Source: Lachnospiraceae bacterium (lineage in GTDB: Bacteria > Bacillota > Clostridia > Lachnospirales > Lachnospiraceae). Taken from it: a stretch of DNA of 64,000 bases. Of the stretch, positions 24,718-32,630 are shown one piece after another. The notes under the pieces are model-generated. The model saw only the letters and a list, made by a program, of their open reading frames with translations, had not been told where the DNA came from and did no database searches. Made by a program: the position numbers and the translations under genes. Within the stretch, counting starts at the first letter, position 1. Every line of letters begins with the position of its first letter. The stretch is taken from contig JAFZUW010000005.1 in the NCBI GenBank assembly GCA_017618195.1, forward strand, positions 31,752 to 95,751, given 5' to 3'.

Positions 24718-27700
24718 ATGATCAAGTCCAAACTTCAAATACGACAGGAATCCCTGATACCGTATGTCGCCGGGCTTTTCGCCATGGTGGCGGCATTTAT
24801 GATGTTTGCGGATTGCACCGTTGCGGCAGGCGGGGCCTCAAAAATGGCAATGGACAGTTCTCTTCAGGGAGAATCCCTGGAGAAATTCGGATGGATCCTG
24901 CAGGTCTTCGGAGCCATCTCCATGATTGTGATCCTGTTCGCCATGGTTAAGAAATCGCTGATGCAGCTGGCCATTCCGATCGGACTCAGTGCACTCGGAC
25001 TTTTGTTCCGGACGCTGGCGGACGGAAAGTACTGGGTGGCACTCGGAATCGTCATTCTGACCGGCTGGTGCTTTGTAATGTCAATCGATGCGGGACAATC
25101 GGCGTTCAAAACGATTACGATTGTGCTTTGTGTCGCATCCCTTGTCCTGACAATCCTTTTGTGTATGCCGGGGGCCAATGAAACAATCACCGGTATCAGT
25201 TCAAGATACCGCGCGCTGTTCTGCTACCGCACGGAGGCAGCCGGGGAAGGCGCCGCGGCAGTTTGGAACTGGAACATTTCTTATATCGTATATATCATTT
25301 CGTATTTGTCCGTAATGCTCTTAATCCTGTTCGCATCGACGACGCAGTTTGTTGCGGAGACCGGCGAAGAGAAGGAAGAGAAGAAAGAGAAGAACGAGAA
25401 GAGCGGTGATGCTGCCAAGTCCGGCGATCCGTTCGAGGCAATGAAGAATCTTTATAAGCTTAACAGCGGAGCGGAGGGCCAAGTGAAGAAGGACAAGGAA
25501 CAGAAGGCACCCGAGAAGATTGTGGTTGAAAAAACCGAACCCGTTACGCCCGAGTCGGAAGTGGTTTCGGGAAAGACGGCGGCACAGACGGTGGAAACCG
25601 AGCCTGTGTATACCGTTCCGGTAAGCGGTTCGAGACTGCAGAAGTCCCTGAAGGAAGAAATCGTTTACGACCGCGATCAGAAGCTGGAGCACAGAAACGT
25701 CGTGAGGTCATTTTCCGTAATCGGAATGATCGTCAGCTTCCTGATGCTGGTTGCAGGCGTGCTGTTCTTTACGAACGTGATTGAAATCCAGTACGCACAG
25801 CCGAGCGGCATTCTTATGATCGTGTTCGGCATCGGATTGTTCTGTGTATTCGGAAACAATCTTACTTATAAAGAGTACTACATGAAGACGATTGTAACCG
25901 AGCGTAAGGTTGTTCATGAAGAGAGCAACTGGGAAGAGGTTCTTGCAAATCGTCTTGAGGAAGATGAGAGAAGCATCGCGAGCCTGACCGAGACATATGC
26001 CCGCATGACGGACATGTACGCGAAACTGCTTGCATCCACCGCGGAACTATCCAACAGCGTCAAGGCGCTCGGAATGCGTACGACGCAGGAACTGCCCGGC
26101 GGCGACAGCGAGACGCGTACGGCGGATGTTGAGAGTGCTTCCGTTACTCCGGATGTCGATACGGATGAGGAAACGAAGCGTATTGAGGAAGAACTGAGAG
26201 CGATCGAAGAAGAGGCCGAGAGACAGCGTGCCGAGGCCGAGCGGATCGCCCGTGAACAGGCGGAACGCAGAAGAGCCGAAGAAGAACGCATTGCAAAAGA
26301 AGCAGCTGAGAGACTCGCAAGAGAGAACGAAGAGCGGATCGCAAGAGAAGCAGAAGAAAGACTCGCCAGAGAAGAACAGGAAAGGCTGGCAAGAGAAGAG
26401 CAGGAAAGACTGGCTAAGGAAGCCGAAGAGAGACTTGCAAGAGAGGCCGAAGAGCGGATCGCTAAAGAAGCCGAAGAAAGACTTGCCAAAGAAGCGCGGG
26501 AAAGACTTGCAAAGGAAGCCGAGGAACGGCTTGCAAGAGAAGCTGAGGACGATGCGAGAAAGCATCTGGCGGAAGCATTCGGAGACGAGTTCGGTGCCGA
26601 TGAAGTGGCTAAGGCTTATGAGGCTGCAATGGCTGAAGGACTTTCTTCTAAAGAAATCGCAGACAGTTTCCGTAAGGAATCCGCGGCATATAAGCAGGCG
26701 GAAGCGGCACCGGTTATCGAAGTACCGGCTGAGCCTGTAGAGGAAAAGGTTGAAGAGATTGCCGAAGCAATCGAAGAGCCTGTAACGGAAGTCGTTGAAG
26801 AAGTAACCGAGGCAGCGGAAGAGATTCCTGCAGCGCTTGAAGAAACAGTTGAGGAAGCGACCGAAGCGGTTGAAGAGATCCCTGAAGCTGTAGAAGAAAA
26901 GATCGAAGAGGTTGCGGAATCAATCGAAGAGCCTGCAGCGGAAGTTATTGAAGAAGTAACCGAAGCAGCGGAAGAAATTCCCGCAGCATTTGAAGAAAAG
27001 GCAGAAGAGATTGCAGAAACAATCGAAGAGCCTGCAGCGGAAATTGTTGAAGAAGTAACCGAAGCGGCGGAAGAAGTTCCCGCAGCATTGGAAGAAAAGG
27101 CAGAAGAGATTGCAGAAACAATCGAAGAGCCTGCAGCGGAAATTGTTGAAGAAGTAACCGAAGCAGTTGAAGAGATTCCCGCAGCGGTTGAGGCCGCAGC
27201 TGAGAAGGCCGAGGAAGAGATTGATGACGGTGTTCCGGAACTTCAGCCGGTTGCCGATAACGCAGCAATCCTTGACCAGATCGGAGCAGGACTTTACAAG
27301 CCCGCATATGAAGAAGCACCTGCGTCGAATCAGGATTGGTTCATGGGCAGCCGGGCGGACGATTCGTCCGACCGTGACAGCAGCCCCGCATTCAGCTTCT
27401 TCGGCGGATTGGGACTTCGTGAAGACGATTCGGAGAAATCTTCCGAATCCGCTTTCGGATTGAACGATGAAGAGCCTGCTGATGAGAATCCGGTTGTTGA
27501 AGGTGCATATCCGTATTTCGGAAACAGCATCTTCGGAGCGGATAATCAGGAAGAGACTTCCGCAGATCAGGAAGCTCCCGTTGAAGACAATCCTTACGGG
27601 CAGGAGCCGGTAAGTACGGAGCGCGAGATTATTGAAGATTTTGTTCTTCCGACATTCCACGGATCGGGATTTGAATCGGCCGAGGACAGCGATGAAGCCC

Positions 27701-28164
27701 AGAATCTTGAAGATGATTTCTATAAGCCCGGATATAAGATAAAATCCTTCACCAAGAAGAATACTTCCTGGCTCGAAGATGAGGAAGACGATTTCGGCAC
27801 ACCGGTAGGACCGGGCGGAATCAGCGCACCGGAAACGGCGCTTCCGATGGATGAAGAGCCGGGCGTTCCGATGGATGATGAACCGGAGCTTCCGATGGAT
27901 GAAGAGCCGGAGCTTCCGATGGACGAGGAACCGGAGCTTCCGATGGATGAAGAACCCGACATTCCGATGGATGAGGAACCCGAGCTTCCTGCCGAGGAAG
28001 AAGCGGAAAAGTCTGAGGAAGAAAAGCCCGCAGAAGAAGCCGTAGAAGAGAAGAAGGAAGATACCGACCGCATCAGCCGTCTGCAGCAGAAACTCGCGGA
28101 AATCCGCAAGCGTAACGGCGAGAAGTACGGCGGAGACATCTTCATCGGAGATGACGATTTCTAA
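24718..28164 (+). CDS. Large acidic repeat membrane protein of unknown function
   Basis: 1148 residues. The N-terminus has about six hydrophobic segments (residues 8-30, 55-75, 80-95, 105-120, 130-150, 185-205), then a charged linker and two further helices near 335-385. From about residue 480 a long Arg/Glu/Ala helix of eight-residue units (EERLAREA, EERIAKEA) runs over 120 residues, probably a single alpha helix or coiled coil. Then come four imperfect units of about 30 residues (EEPAAEIVEEVTEAAEEIPAA), and near the end five to six copies of PMDEEPEL. The lower half is extremely acidic and likely disordered, and faces the cytoplasm if the membrane part is N-in. ATG 24718 has GGAGG 8 nt upstream. 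No family recognised; a scaffold or envelope-linked organiser is possible. Confidence 0.85.
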   Translation: MIKSKLQIRQESLIPYVAGLFAMVAAFMMFADCTVAAGGASKMAMDSSLQGESLEKFGWILQVFGAISMIVILFAMVKKSLMQLAIPIGLSALGLLFRTLADGKYWVALGIVILTGWCFVMSIDAGQSAFKTITIVLCVASLVLTILLCMPGANETITGISSRYRALFCYRTEAAGEGAAAVWNWNISYIVYIISYLSVMLLILFASTTQFVAETGEEKEEKKEKNEKSGDAAKSGDPFEAMKNLYKLNSGAEGQVKKDKEQKAPEKIVVEKTEPVTPESEVVSGKTAAQTVETEPVYTVPVSGSRLQKSLKEEIVYDRDQKLEHRNVVRSFSVIGMIVSFLMLVAGVLFFTNVIEIQYAQPSGILMIVFGIGLFCVFGNNLTYKEYYMKTIVTERKVVHEESNWEEVLANRLEEDERSIASLTETYARMTDMYAKLLASTAELSNSVKALGMRTTQELPGGDSETRTADVESASVTPDVDTDEETKRIEEELRAIEEEAERQRAEAERIAREQAERRRAEEERIAKEAAERLARENEERIAREAEERLAREEQERLAREEQERLAKEAEERLAREAEERIAKEAEERLAKEARERLAKEAEERLAREAEDDARKHLAEAFGDEFGADEVAKAYEAAMAEGLSSKEIADSFRKESAAYKQAEAAPVIEVPAEPVEEKVEEIAEAIEEPVTEVVEEVTEAAEEIPAALEETVEEATEAVEEIPEAVEEKIEEVAESIEEPAAEVIEEVTEAAEEIPAAFEEKAEEIAETIEEPAAEIVEEVTEAAEEVPAALEEKAEEIAETIEEPAAEIVEEVTEAVEEIPAAVEAAAEKAEEEIDDGVPELQPVADNAAILDQIGAGLYKPAYEEAPASNQDWFMGSRADDSSDRDSSPAFSFFGGLGLREDDSEKSSESAFGLNDEEPADENPVVEGAYPYFGNSIFGADNQEETSADQEAPVEDNPYGQEPVSTEREIIEDFVLPTFHGSGFESAEDSDEAQNLEDDFYKPGYKIKSFTKKNTSWLEDEEDDFGTPVGPGGISAPETALPMDEEPGVPMDDEPELPMDEEPELPMDEEPELPMDEEPDIPMDEEPELPAEEEAEKSEEEKPAEEAVEEKKEDTDRISRLQQKLAEIRKRNGEKYGGDIFIGDDDF
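26200..26560 (+). repeat. DNA repeats encoding EERLAREA-type heptad/octad units
   Basis: Within the giant gene, 24-bp units such as GAAGAAAGACTTGCCA recur with small changes, encoding alternating EER-LA/IA-RE/KE-A steps. The unit is a multiple of three, so copy-number changes keep the frame. Confidence 0.75.
26740..27200 (+). repeat. DNA repeats encoding about 32-residue acidic units
   Basis: Four near-copies of about 96 bp in the giant gene, each reading AIEEP-EV-EEVTEA-EEIPAALEE-EEIAE. Adjacent copies at about 26990-27080 and 27085-27175 are nearly identical at DNA level, pointing to recent duplication. Confidence 0.75.
27845..27990 (+). repeat. 24-bp repeats encoding PMDEEPEL
   Basis: Five to six tandem 24-bp units (CTTCCGATGGATGAAGAGCC and variants) near the 3' end of the giant gene. 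Confidence 0.8.
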
Positions 28165-28182
28165 GACTTAATGATACAAATT

Positions 28183-28218
28183 AAAGAACCGACAGGAAAT
28201 TCCTGCCGGTTCTTTTTT
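28183..28218. terminator. Bidirectional terminator
   Basis: AAAGAACCG.CAGGAA / TTCCTG.CGGTTCTTT stem with A and T runs on the two sides, between the giant gene and the convergent small gene at 28229. Confidence 0.9.
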
Positions 28219-28228
28219 ATGGTGCGTA

Positions 28229-28579
28229 TCAGTTGAAATCGGTATAAATCGTATCCAGATCGCCGTCGCCGGTTGTGTCGGTAAGAACGGTATCAACTTC
28301 GCCGTCGCCGGTCGTGTCGAGAAGCACCGTGTCAATCTTGCCGTCGCCGGTCGTGTCGAGCATGAACGTATCAACGTTGCCGTCCCCGGAGCGGTCAGAC
28401 ACATAAACGGGAGTCTCGGAATCAATGTCGGTCTCTTCCTCGAAAAGGTCCTCATTGTCTTTGTCGTCCTCTTCAAAAACCTGCTCCTTGAAACGCTTCC
28501 GATTGATGAGACGGATTACCGCGAACAATCCGACAATCACTGCAACAGCGCCGCAAACATAGCCGATAAATTTCTTCAT
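28229..28579 (-). CDS. Membrane-anchored protein with EF-hand-like DxTGDGxxD repeats
   Basis: 116 residues. KKFIGYVCGAVAVIVGLFAVIRLI (residues 2-25) is a membrane anchor, followed by a basic stop NRKRFK and an acidic linker. From residue 60 five repeats follow: DRSGDGNVDTFML, DTTGDGKIDTVLL, DTTGDGEVDTVLT, DTTGDGDLDTIYT, each with Asp/Asn/Thr at the positions used by calcium-binding loops of the dockerin, thrombospondin-3 or EF-hand type. I infer calcium or other metal binding. GGAGG precedes the ATG (AGAAGGAGGGTTTTC). No family name known to me. Confidence 0.8.
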   Translation of the reverse strand: MKKFIGYVCGAVAVIVGLFAVIRLINRKRFKEQVFEEDDKDNEDLFEEETDIDSETPVYVSDRSGDGNVDTFMLDTTGDGKIDTVLLDTTGDGEVDTVLTDTTGDGDLDTIYTDFN

Positions 28580-28620
28580 GAAAACCCTCCTTCTGCATTT
28601 ATCACGCTTGTAATAGAGAA

Positions 28621-28649
28621 ATTATACCAAAGGAAGAAGGAAAATGCAA
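28621..28649 (-). promoter_or_regulatory. Promoter of the EF-hand-like repeat gene
   Basis: Minus strand TTGCAT, 17-bp spacer TTTCCTTCTTCCTTTGG, TATAAT, also an extended -10 (TGGTATAAT). Confidence 0.85.
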
Positions 28650-28689
28650 TGAATTTCCCTTCCGCAAATGAAAACGGTATCATTTTTCC

Positions 28690-28718
28690 TTGCGAAAACT
28701 TCCCGGCGCGGATATAAT
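28690..28718 (+). promoter_or_regulatory. SigA-type promoter
   Basis: TTGCGA (28690-28695), 17-bp spacer, TATAAT (28713-28718), 53 bp before the membrane protein gene at 28772. Confidence 0.85.
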
Positions 28719-28771
28719 GAACTCTGTAGTGATTTTATATTTTGCGCATAAATTTGAATTCGGAGGATTGT

Positions 28772-29662
28772 ATGAGAAATAAGAATGCATGGACCGGAGT
28801 TATTTTGTTCACGCTGATCGGCGCCATAATGCTGTTCATGGGTCTGAAGGACTATATCGGACTGAAAAATGCCAAGGATATCACGAAGATGAAAGTCGAG
28901 GATATCAAACCCGGCGCATCGCTTCGCGGTAAGACCGGCATCGTTTTGGATTACTACTGTTATGAGACTAATGACGGTAACGAGACGTACCGCTGGTATC
29001 TCGTTCCCGCAGGCGACGATCTTACGCTAAAATATATCGGAGTTAAGGTAAATGCAAAACTGTTCCCTTCCTATGAAGCCGTATGCCAGAGCACATGGGA
29101 CTATATGGAGCAGAAGAGCGATCACCTGACGAAGACAATTTCCTACCAGGGAACCGTTTCAAAGGCAAAGGATGAAGTTAAGAAAAACCTTGATGAGTGG
29201 GCAAGAAAGTCCGGCATCAAGAATCAGGACGAAGTACTTCTTCCTTATGTTATTGAGCTCAAGACAACCAAGGCATCCATCAGCAGTTCCATTGTCGGTG
29301 CGGTATGCCTTCTGATCGCGATTTTGATCTTCGTATTTGCAATACGCAGAGAGAAGACAGACAAGAAGACGGAAGAGGCGGCATTTGCCCAGATCAAGGT
29401 CAATCCCTGGATGACCGGCTACAAGCTTGACAGCAATGAACTGGACAGCCTTGCATCCGGTAATGTCGGCGGAGCTGCGGAAAAGCCGAAGCAGGAGAAA
29501 GTTCCGGATGAGCTGTTCGCGGCAGCGGACAATCTGAGCGATTCTTTCAAGTCGGCCGAAACCGAAGTGAAGGACGCAGCGGAGACGGTTCAGAGCGAGG
29601 TTTCCGACGCCGTTGAGAGCGTTAAGGATGAAATTGTAGCGGACAAGATCGACGTGCTGTAA
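28772..29662 (+). CDS. Two-helix membrane protein with outside domain and charged tail
   Basis: 296 residues. Helix 1 (residues 7-28, WTGVILFTLIGAIMLFMGL), a 140-residue domain that should lie outside the cell (starts KVEDIKPGASLRGKTGIVLDYYCYETND), helix 2 (about 172-195, SSIVGAVCLLIAILIFVFAI), then a cytoplasmic tail that ends in phasin-like amphipathic repeats (ETEVKDAAETVQSEVSDAVESV). ATG 28772 has CGGAGGA upstream; a longer frame from TTG 28742 is not needed. Family not recognised. NfnA follows after 74 bp, with no clear terminator between. Confidence 0.75.
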   Translation: MRNKNAWTGVILFTLIGAIMLFMGLKDYIGLKNAKDITKMKVEDIKPGASLRGKTGIVLDYYCYETNDGNETYRWYLVPAGDDLTLKYIGVKVNAKLFPSYEAVCQSTWDYMEQKSDHLTKTISYQGTVSKAKDEVKKNLDEWARKSGIKNQDEVLLPYVIELKTTKASISSSIVGAVCLLIAILIFVFAIRREKTDKKTEEAAFAQIKVNPWMTGYKLDSNELDSLASGNVGGAAEKPKQEKVPDELFAAADNLSDSFKSAETEVKDAAETVQSEVSDAVESVKDEIVADKIDVL

Positions 29663-29736
29663 AGCATACAAGGTTTTGTAAGATATCATGTCCTGCCGGA
29701 GTGTGTCCGGTTTGTGACAGTTTCAGGAGAAGGAAA

Positions 29737-30624
29737 ATGTATCGTATTATTTCGAAAGAAGAGCCCGCAGCCAACATCTTCACGATGGTTGTGGAAGCGC
29801 CCCGTGTGGCGAAGAACTGCCTTCCGGGACAGTTCATTATCCTGCGTGTCGATGAGGAAGGCGAGCGTATTCCGCTTACCATTTGCGACTATGACCGCGA
29901 AGCCGGAACCATCACGATCGTATTTCAGATTGTCGGAGCGACGAGCCTTCGTCTTTCCGAGCTGAACGAGGGTGATGAGCTGGCGGATTTCGTAGGACCT
30001 CTCGGCAAGCCGTCCGAGTTCTGCGAGACCCCGATTGAAGAACTGAAGAAGAAAAGCATTCTCTTCGTGGCAGGAGGCGTCGGAACCGCTCCCGTATATC
30101 CGCAGGTCAAATGGCTGAAGGAGCAGGGGGTTCCGTCGGAAGTCATCATCGGAGCGAAGAATAAGAGCTTCGTCATTCTCGAGGAAGAGATGAAGAAGGT
30201 TGCTGCCGAAGTTTACGTAACGACCGATGACGGATCGTACGGCCGGAGCGGCATGGTTACGAAGTGCATCGAGGATCTGATTGCCGAAGGAAAGCATTAT
30301 GATGTGTGTGTTGCGATCGGACCGATGATCATGATGAAATTCTGCGCGCTGACGACCAAGAAGTACGGGATCAAGACGGTAGTGTCGATGAACCCGATCA
30401 TGGTCGACGGAACGGGCATGTGCGGCGGATGCCGGCTGATGGTCGGCGGCGAGGTGAAATTTGCCTGCGTGGACGGACCGGAGTTCGACGGACATCTCGT
30501 GGACTTTGACCAGGCCATGAAGCGTTCCGCACAGTACAAGACTGCGGAAGGCCGCGCATATCTGAAGGAACAGGAAGGCAATACGCACCACGGCGGCTGC
30601 GGAAACTGCGGAGGTGACAAGTGA
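29737..30624 (+). CDS. nfnA: NADH/ferredoxin-NADP reductase subunit NfnA (FAD/NAD-binding)
   Basis: 295 residues. A ferredoxin-reductase fold: PGQFIILRVDEEGERIPLTICD (in the FAD-binding barrel, RxPL-T motif), FVAGGVGTAPVYPQVKWLKE for NAD(H), and a C-terminal GTGMCGGCRLMVGGEVKFACVDGPEFDGH that binds a 2Fe-2S cluster (C..C..C and a final CGNC region). Annotation pipelines often call it sulfide/dihydroorotate dehydrogenase-like. With NfnB it forms the flavin-bifurcating transhydrogenase that couples NADH and reduced ferredoxin to NADPH. AGGAGAAGGAAA before ATG 29737. Its TGA overlaps the NfnB start. Confidence 0.92.
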   Translation: MYRIISKEEPAANIFTMVVEAPRVAKNCLPGQFIILRVDEEGERIPLTICDYDREAGTITIVFQIVGATSLRLSELNEGDELADFVGPLGKPSEFCETPIEELKKKSILFVAGGVGTAPVYPQVKWLKEQGVPSEVIIGAKNKSFVILEEEMKKVAAEVYVTTDDGSYGRSGMVTKCIEDLIAEGKHYDVCVAIGPMIMMKFCALTTKKYGIKTVVSMNPIMVDGTGMCGGCRLMVGGEVKFACVDGPEFDGHLVDFDQAMKRSAQYKTAEGRAYLKEQEGNTHHGGCGNCGGDK

Positions 30625-32015
30625 TGGGTGATCCGATGAAGAAGGTTCCGGTTCGGGAACAGGACGCGAAAGAGCGTGCGAAGAATTTCCGCGAGGTTTG
30701 TCTCGGATATAACGCCGAAGAAGCCGTCAATGAAGCACAGCGATGCCTCACCTGTAAGAAGCCTCTCTGCGTGGAAGGCTGTCCGGTTAACATCAACATC
30801 CCCGGTTTCATTTCCTACGTAAAGACCGGTGAGTTTGATAAGGCATATGCCGTGATCAGTCAGTCGAGTTCGCTGCCGTCGGTATGCGGCCGAGTATGTC
30901 CGCAGGAGCGTCAGTGCGAAGGCAAATGTATCCGCGGCATCAAAGGCGAGTCGATTGCCATCGGTAAGCTCGAGCGGTTCGTCGGGGATACCGCAAGAGC
31001 GGAAGGTTGGACGCCTTCTACAGAAGTAGAACCAAATGGACACAAGGTTGCCGTGATCGGCTCCGGACCTGCCGGACTGACCTGCGCGGGCGATCTTGCG
31101 AAGCTCGGATACAGCGTGACGATATTCGAAGCGCTCCATAAACCGGGCGGAGTACTCGTATACGGTATCCCGGAATTCCGTCTTCCGAAGGATGACGTCG
31201 TTATTCCGGAGATTGAAAATATCAAGAAGCTCGGCGTGAAGATCGAGACCAATGTCATCGTCGGAAAGTCCGTAACCATCGACCAGCTCATCAATGACGA
31301 AGGCTTCGAAGCCGTATTTGTCGGCTCGGGTGCCGGACTTCCGAAGTTCATGGGCATTCCGGGAGAGCAGGCGAACGGCGTATTTTCCGCCAATGAGTAC
31401 TTGACGAGAAGCAACCTGATGAAGGCATATCAGGATGATTCCGATACGCCGATCATGCGCGCTAAATGTGTTGCCGTAATCGGCGGCGGAAACGTGGCGA
31501 TGGATGCCGCGAGAACCGCGCTTCGTCTCGGTGCCGAGACACACATCGTTTACAGAAGAAGCGAAGCCGAACTTCCCGCACGTGCCGAAGAAGTGCACCA
31601 CGCGAAAGAGGAAGGCATCATCTTCGATCTGCTGTGCAATCCCGAGGAGATTCTTGTGGATGAGACCGGCTGGGTAAGCGGAATCCGCTGCGTACGGATG
31701 GAACTCGGCGAGCCCGACGCGTCCGGCCGCCGCAGACCGGTTGAGATTCCCGGCTCCCAGTTCGTAATCGACGTCGACATGGTGATTATGGCGCTCGGAA
31801 CGAGCCCGAACCCGCTTCTTGTAAGCACGACCAAGGGCATGGATGTGAACCGCCACGGCGGACTCATCATCAACGAGGAGTCGTGCATGACGACGAGAGA
31901 CGGCGTATTTGCCGGCGGCGATGCCGTTACCGGCGCAGCAACCGTAATCCTCGCGATGGGCGCGGGCAAAGCCGCCGCGAAGGGCATCGACGAGTACCTG
32001 AAGGCGAAGGCGTGA
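30624..32015 (+). CDS. nfnB: NADPH-dependent glutamate synthase-like subunit NfnB (GltA)
   Basis: 463 residues. N-terminal 4Fe-4S cysteines CLTCKKPLCVEGCPVNINIPGF and CGRVCPQERQCEGKC, FAD site VAVIGSGPAGLTCAGDLAKLGY, and NADPH site VAVIGGGNVAMDAARTALRLG. FAGGDAVTGAATVILAMGAGK near the end contacts FAD. It is the large subunit of NfnAB and supplies NADPH from NADH plus reduced ferredoxin. GGAGG at 30610-30614 serves ATG 30624 (GTG at 30621 is an alternative); overlap with nfnA shows tight coupling. A terminator follows at 32082. Confidence 0.93.
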   Translation: MGDPMKKVPVREQDAKERAKNFREVCLGYNAEEAVNEAQRCLTCKKPLCVEGCPVNINIPGFISYVKTGEFDKAYAVISQSSSLPSVCGRVCPQERQCEGKCIRGIKGESIAIGKLERFVGDTARAEGWTPSTEVEPNGHKVAVIGSGPAGLTCAGDLAKLGYSVTIFEALHKPGGVLVYGIPEFRLPKDDVVIPEIENIKKLGVKIETNVIVGKSVTIDQLINDEGFEAVFVGSGAGLPKFMGIPGEQANGVFSANEYLTRSNLMKAYQDDSDTPIMRAKCVAVIGGGNVAMDAARTALRLGAETHIVYRRSEAELPARAEEVHHAKEEGIIFDLLCNPEEILVDETGWVSGIRCVRMELGEPDASGRRRPVEIPGSQFVIDVDMVIMALGTSPNPLLVSTTKGMDVNRHGGLIINEESCMTTRDGVFAGGDAVTGAATVILAMGAGKAAAKGIDEYLKAKA

Positions 32016-32081
32016 GGGGTTTGAAAAGACTTCTTTTTTGAAAAATAAATGTGAGCCATGTTAATCTCTGCACGAATAAGT

Positions 32082-32118
32082 GCCCTCTTTACCGGTCAGC
32101 CGGTAAGGAGGGCTTTTT
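32082..32118 (+). terminator. Rho-independent terminator of nfnAB
   Basis: GCCCTCTTTACCGG / CCGGTAAGGAGGGC stem with TCAG loop, then TTTTTATT. Confidence 0.93.
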
Positions 32119-32227
32119 ATTATTTCAGAATAATGCGATTGTCTGATTTTTGATTGAATAATCCATGTTCAATCCCGCTCCCTTCCGTTACAATGAACTT
32201 ATCTTGAAGGAAAATGGGGTGACAGCA

Positions 32228-32499
32228 ATGAAGAAAGAAGCTCTTTTCATCGGCGGGACCGGAATATGATTTTTACGGGCAGCCTGATCGGCGACAAAGC
32301 CCAGTCCGTTGTTTTCGATAACACGAAGCTGAAGCGCGCGGTACCGGAGTTCCGCCCGCAGATTCATTTCGAGGAAGGCATCCGCCGGACCGTTTCGTGT
32401 GTGATGAGCCATCCGGAACTGCAGGTCGAGGATCCCGAGTTCGACGCCTGGACGGACCGTGTGATCGCGGCGCTTGAGACAGCGAAGAGGGAAATCTGA
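32228..32499 (+). pseudogene. Remnant of an NAD-dependent epimerase/dehydratase with internal deletion
   Basis: ATG 32228 begins KKEALFIGGTGI, the first strand and GGxGx-x motif of an SDR epimerase, then hits a stop (TGA 32267). One base out of frame, the sequence resumes as FTGSLIGDKAQSVVFDN.KLKRAVPEFRPQIHFEEGIRRTV up to 32499, which is the C-terminal end of the same family (GDKxxSVVFDN and GIRRT are typical). About 230-250 residues between them are missing, so an internal deletion joined the ends with a frameshift. A GGGGTGACAGC site still stands before the ATG. The product should be non-functional. Confidence 0.82.
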
Positions 32500-32630
32500 T
32501 TGCAGACTGCGGCATGCCCGATGAAGTAATCGGACCCGGGCGGAATGTCCCTTACGGTGACAGATTAGATTGAATCTTTTAGTCCGGCAGGGATGGCCGG
32601 GCGGAAATATATTATGAAAGGAAGATATAT

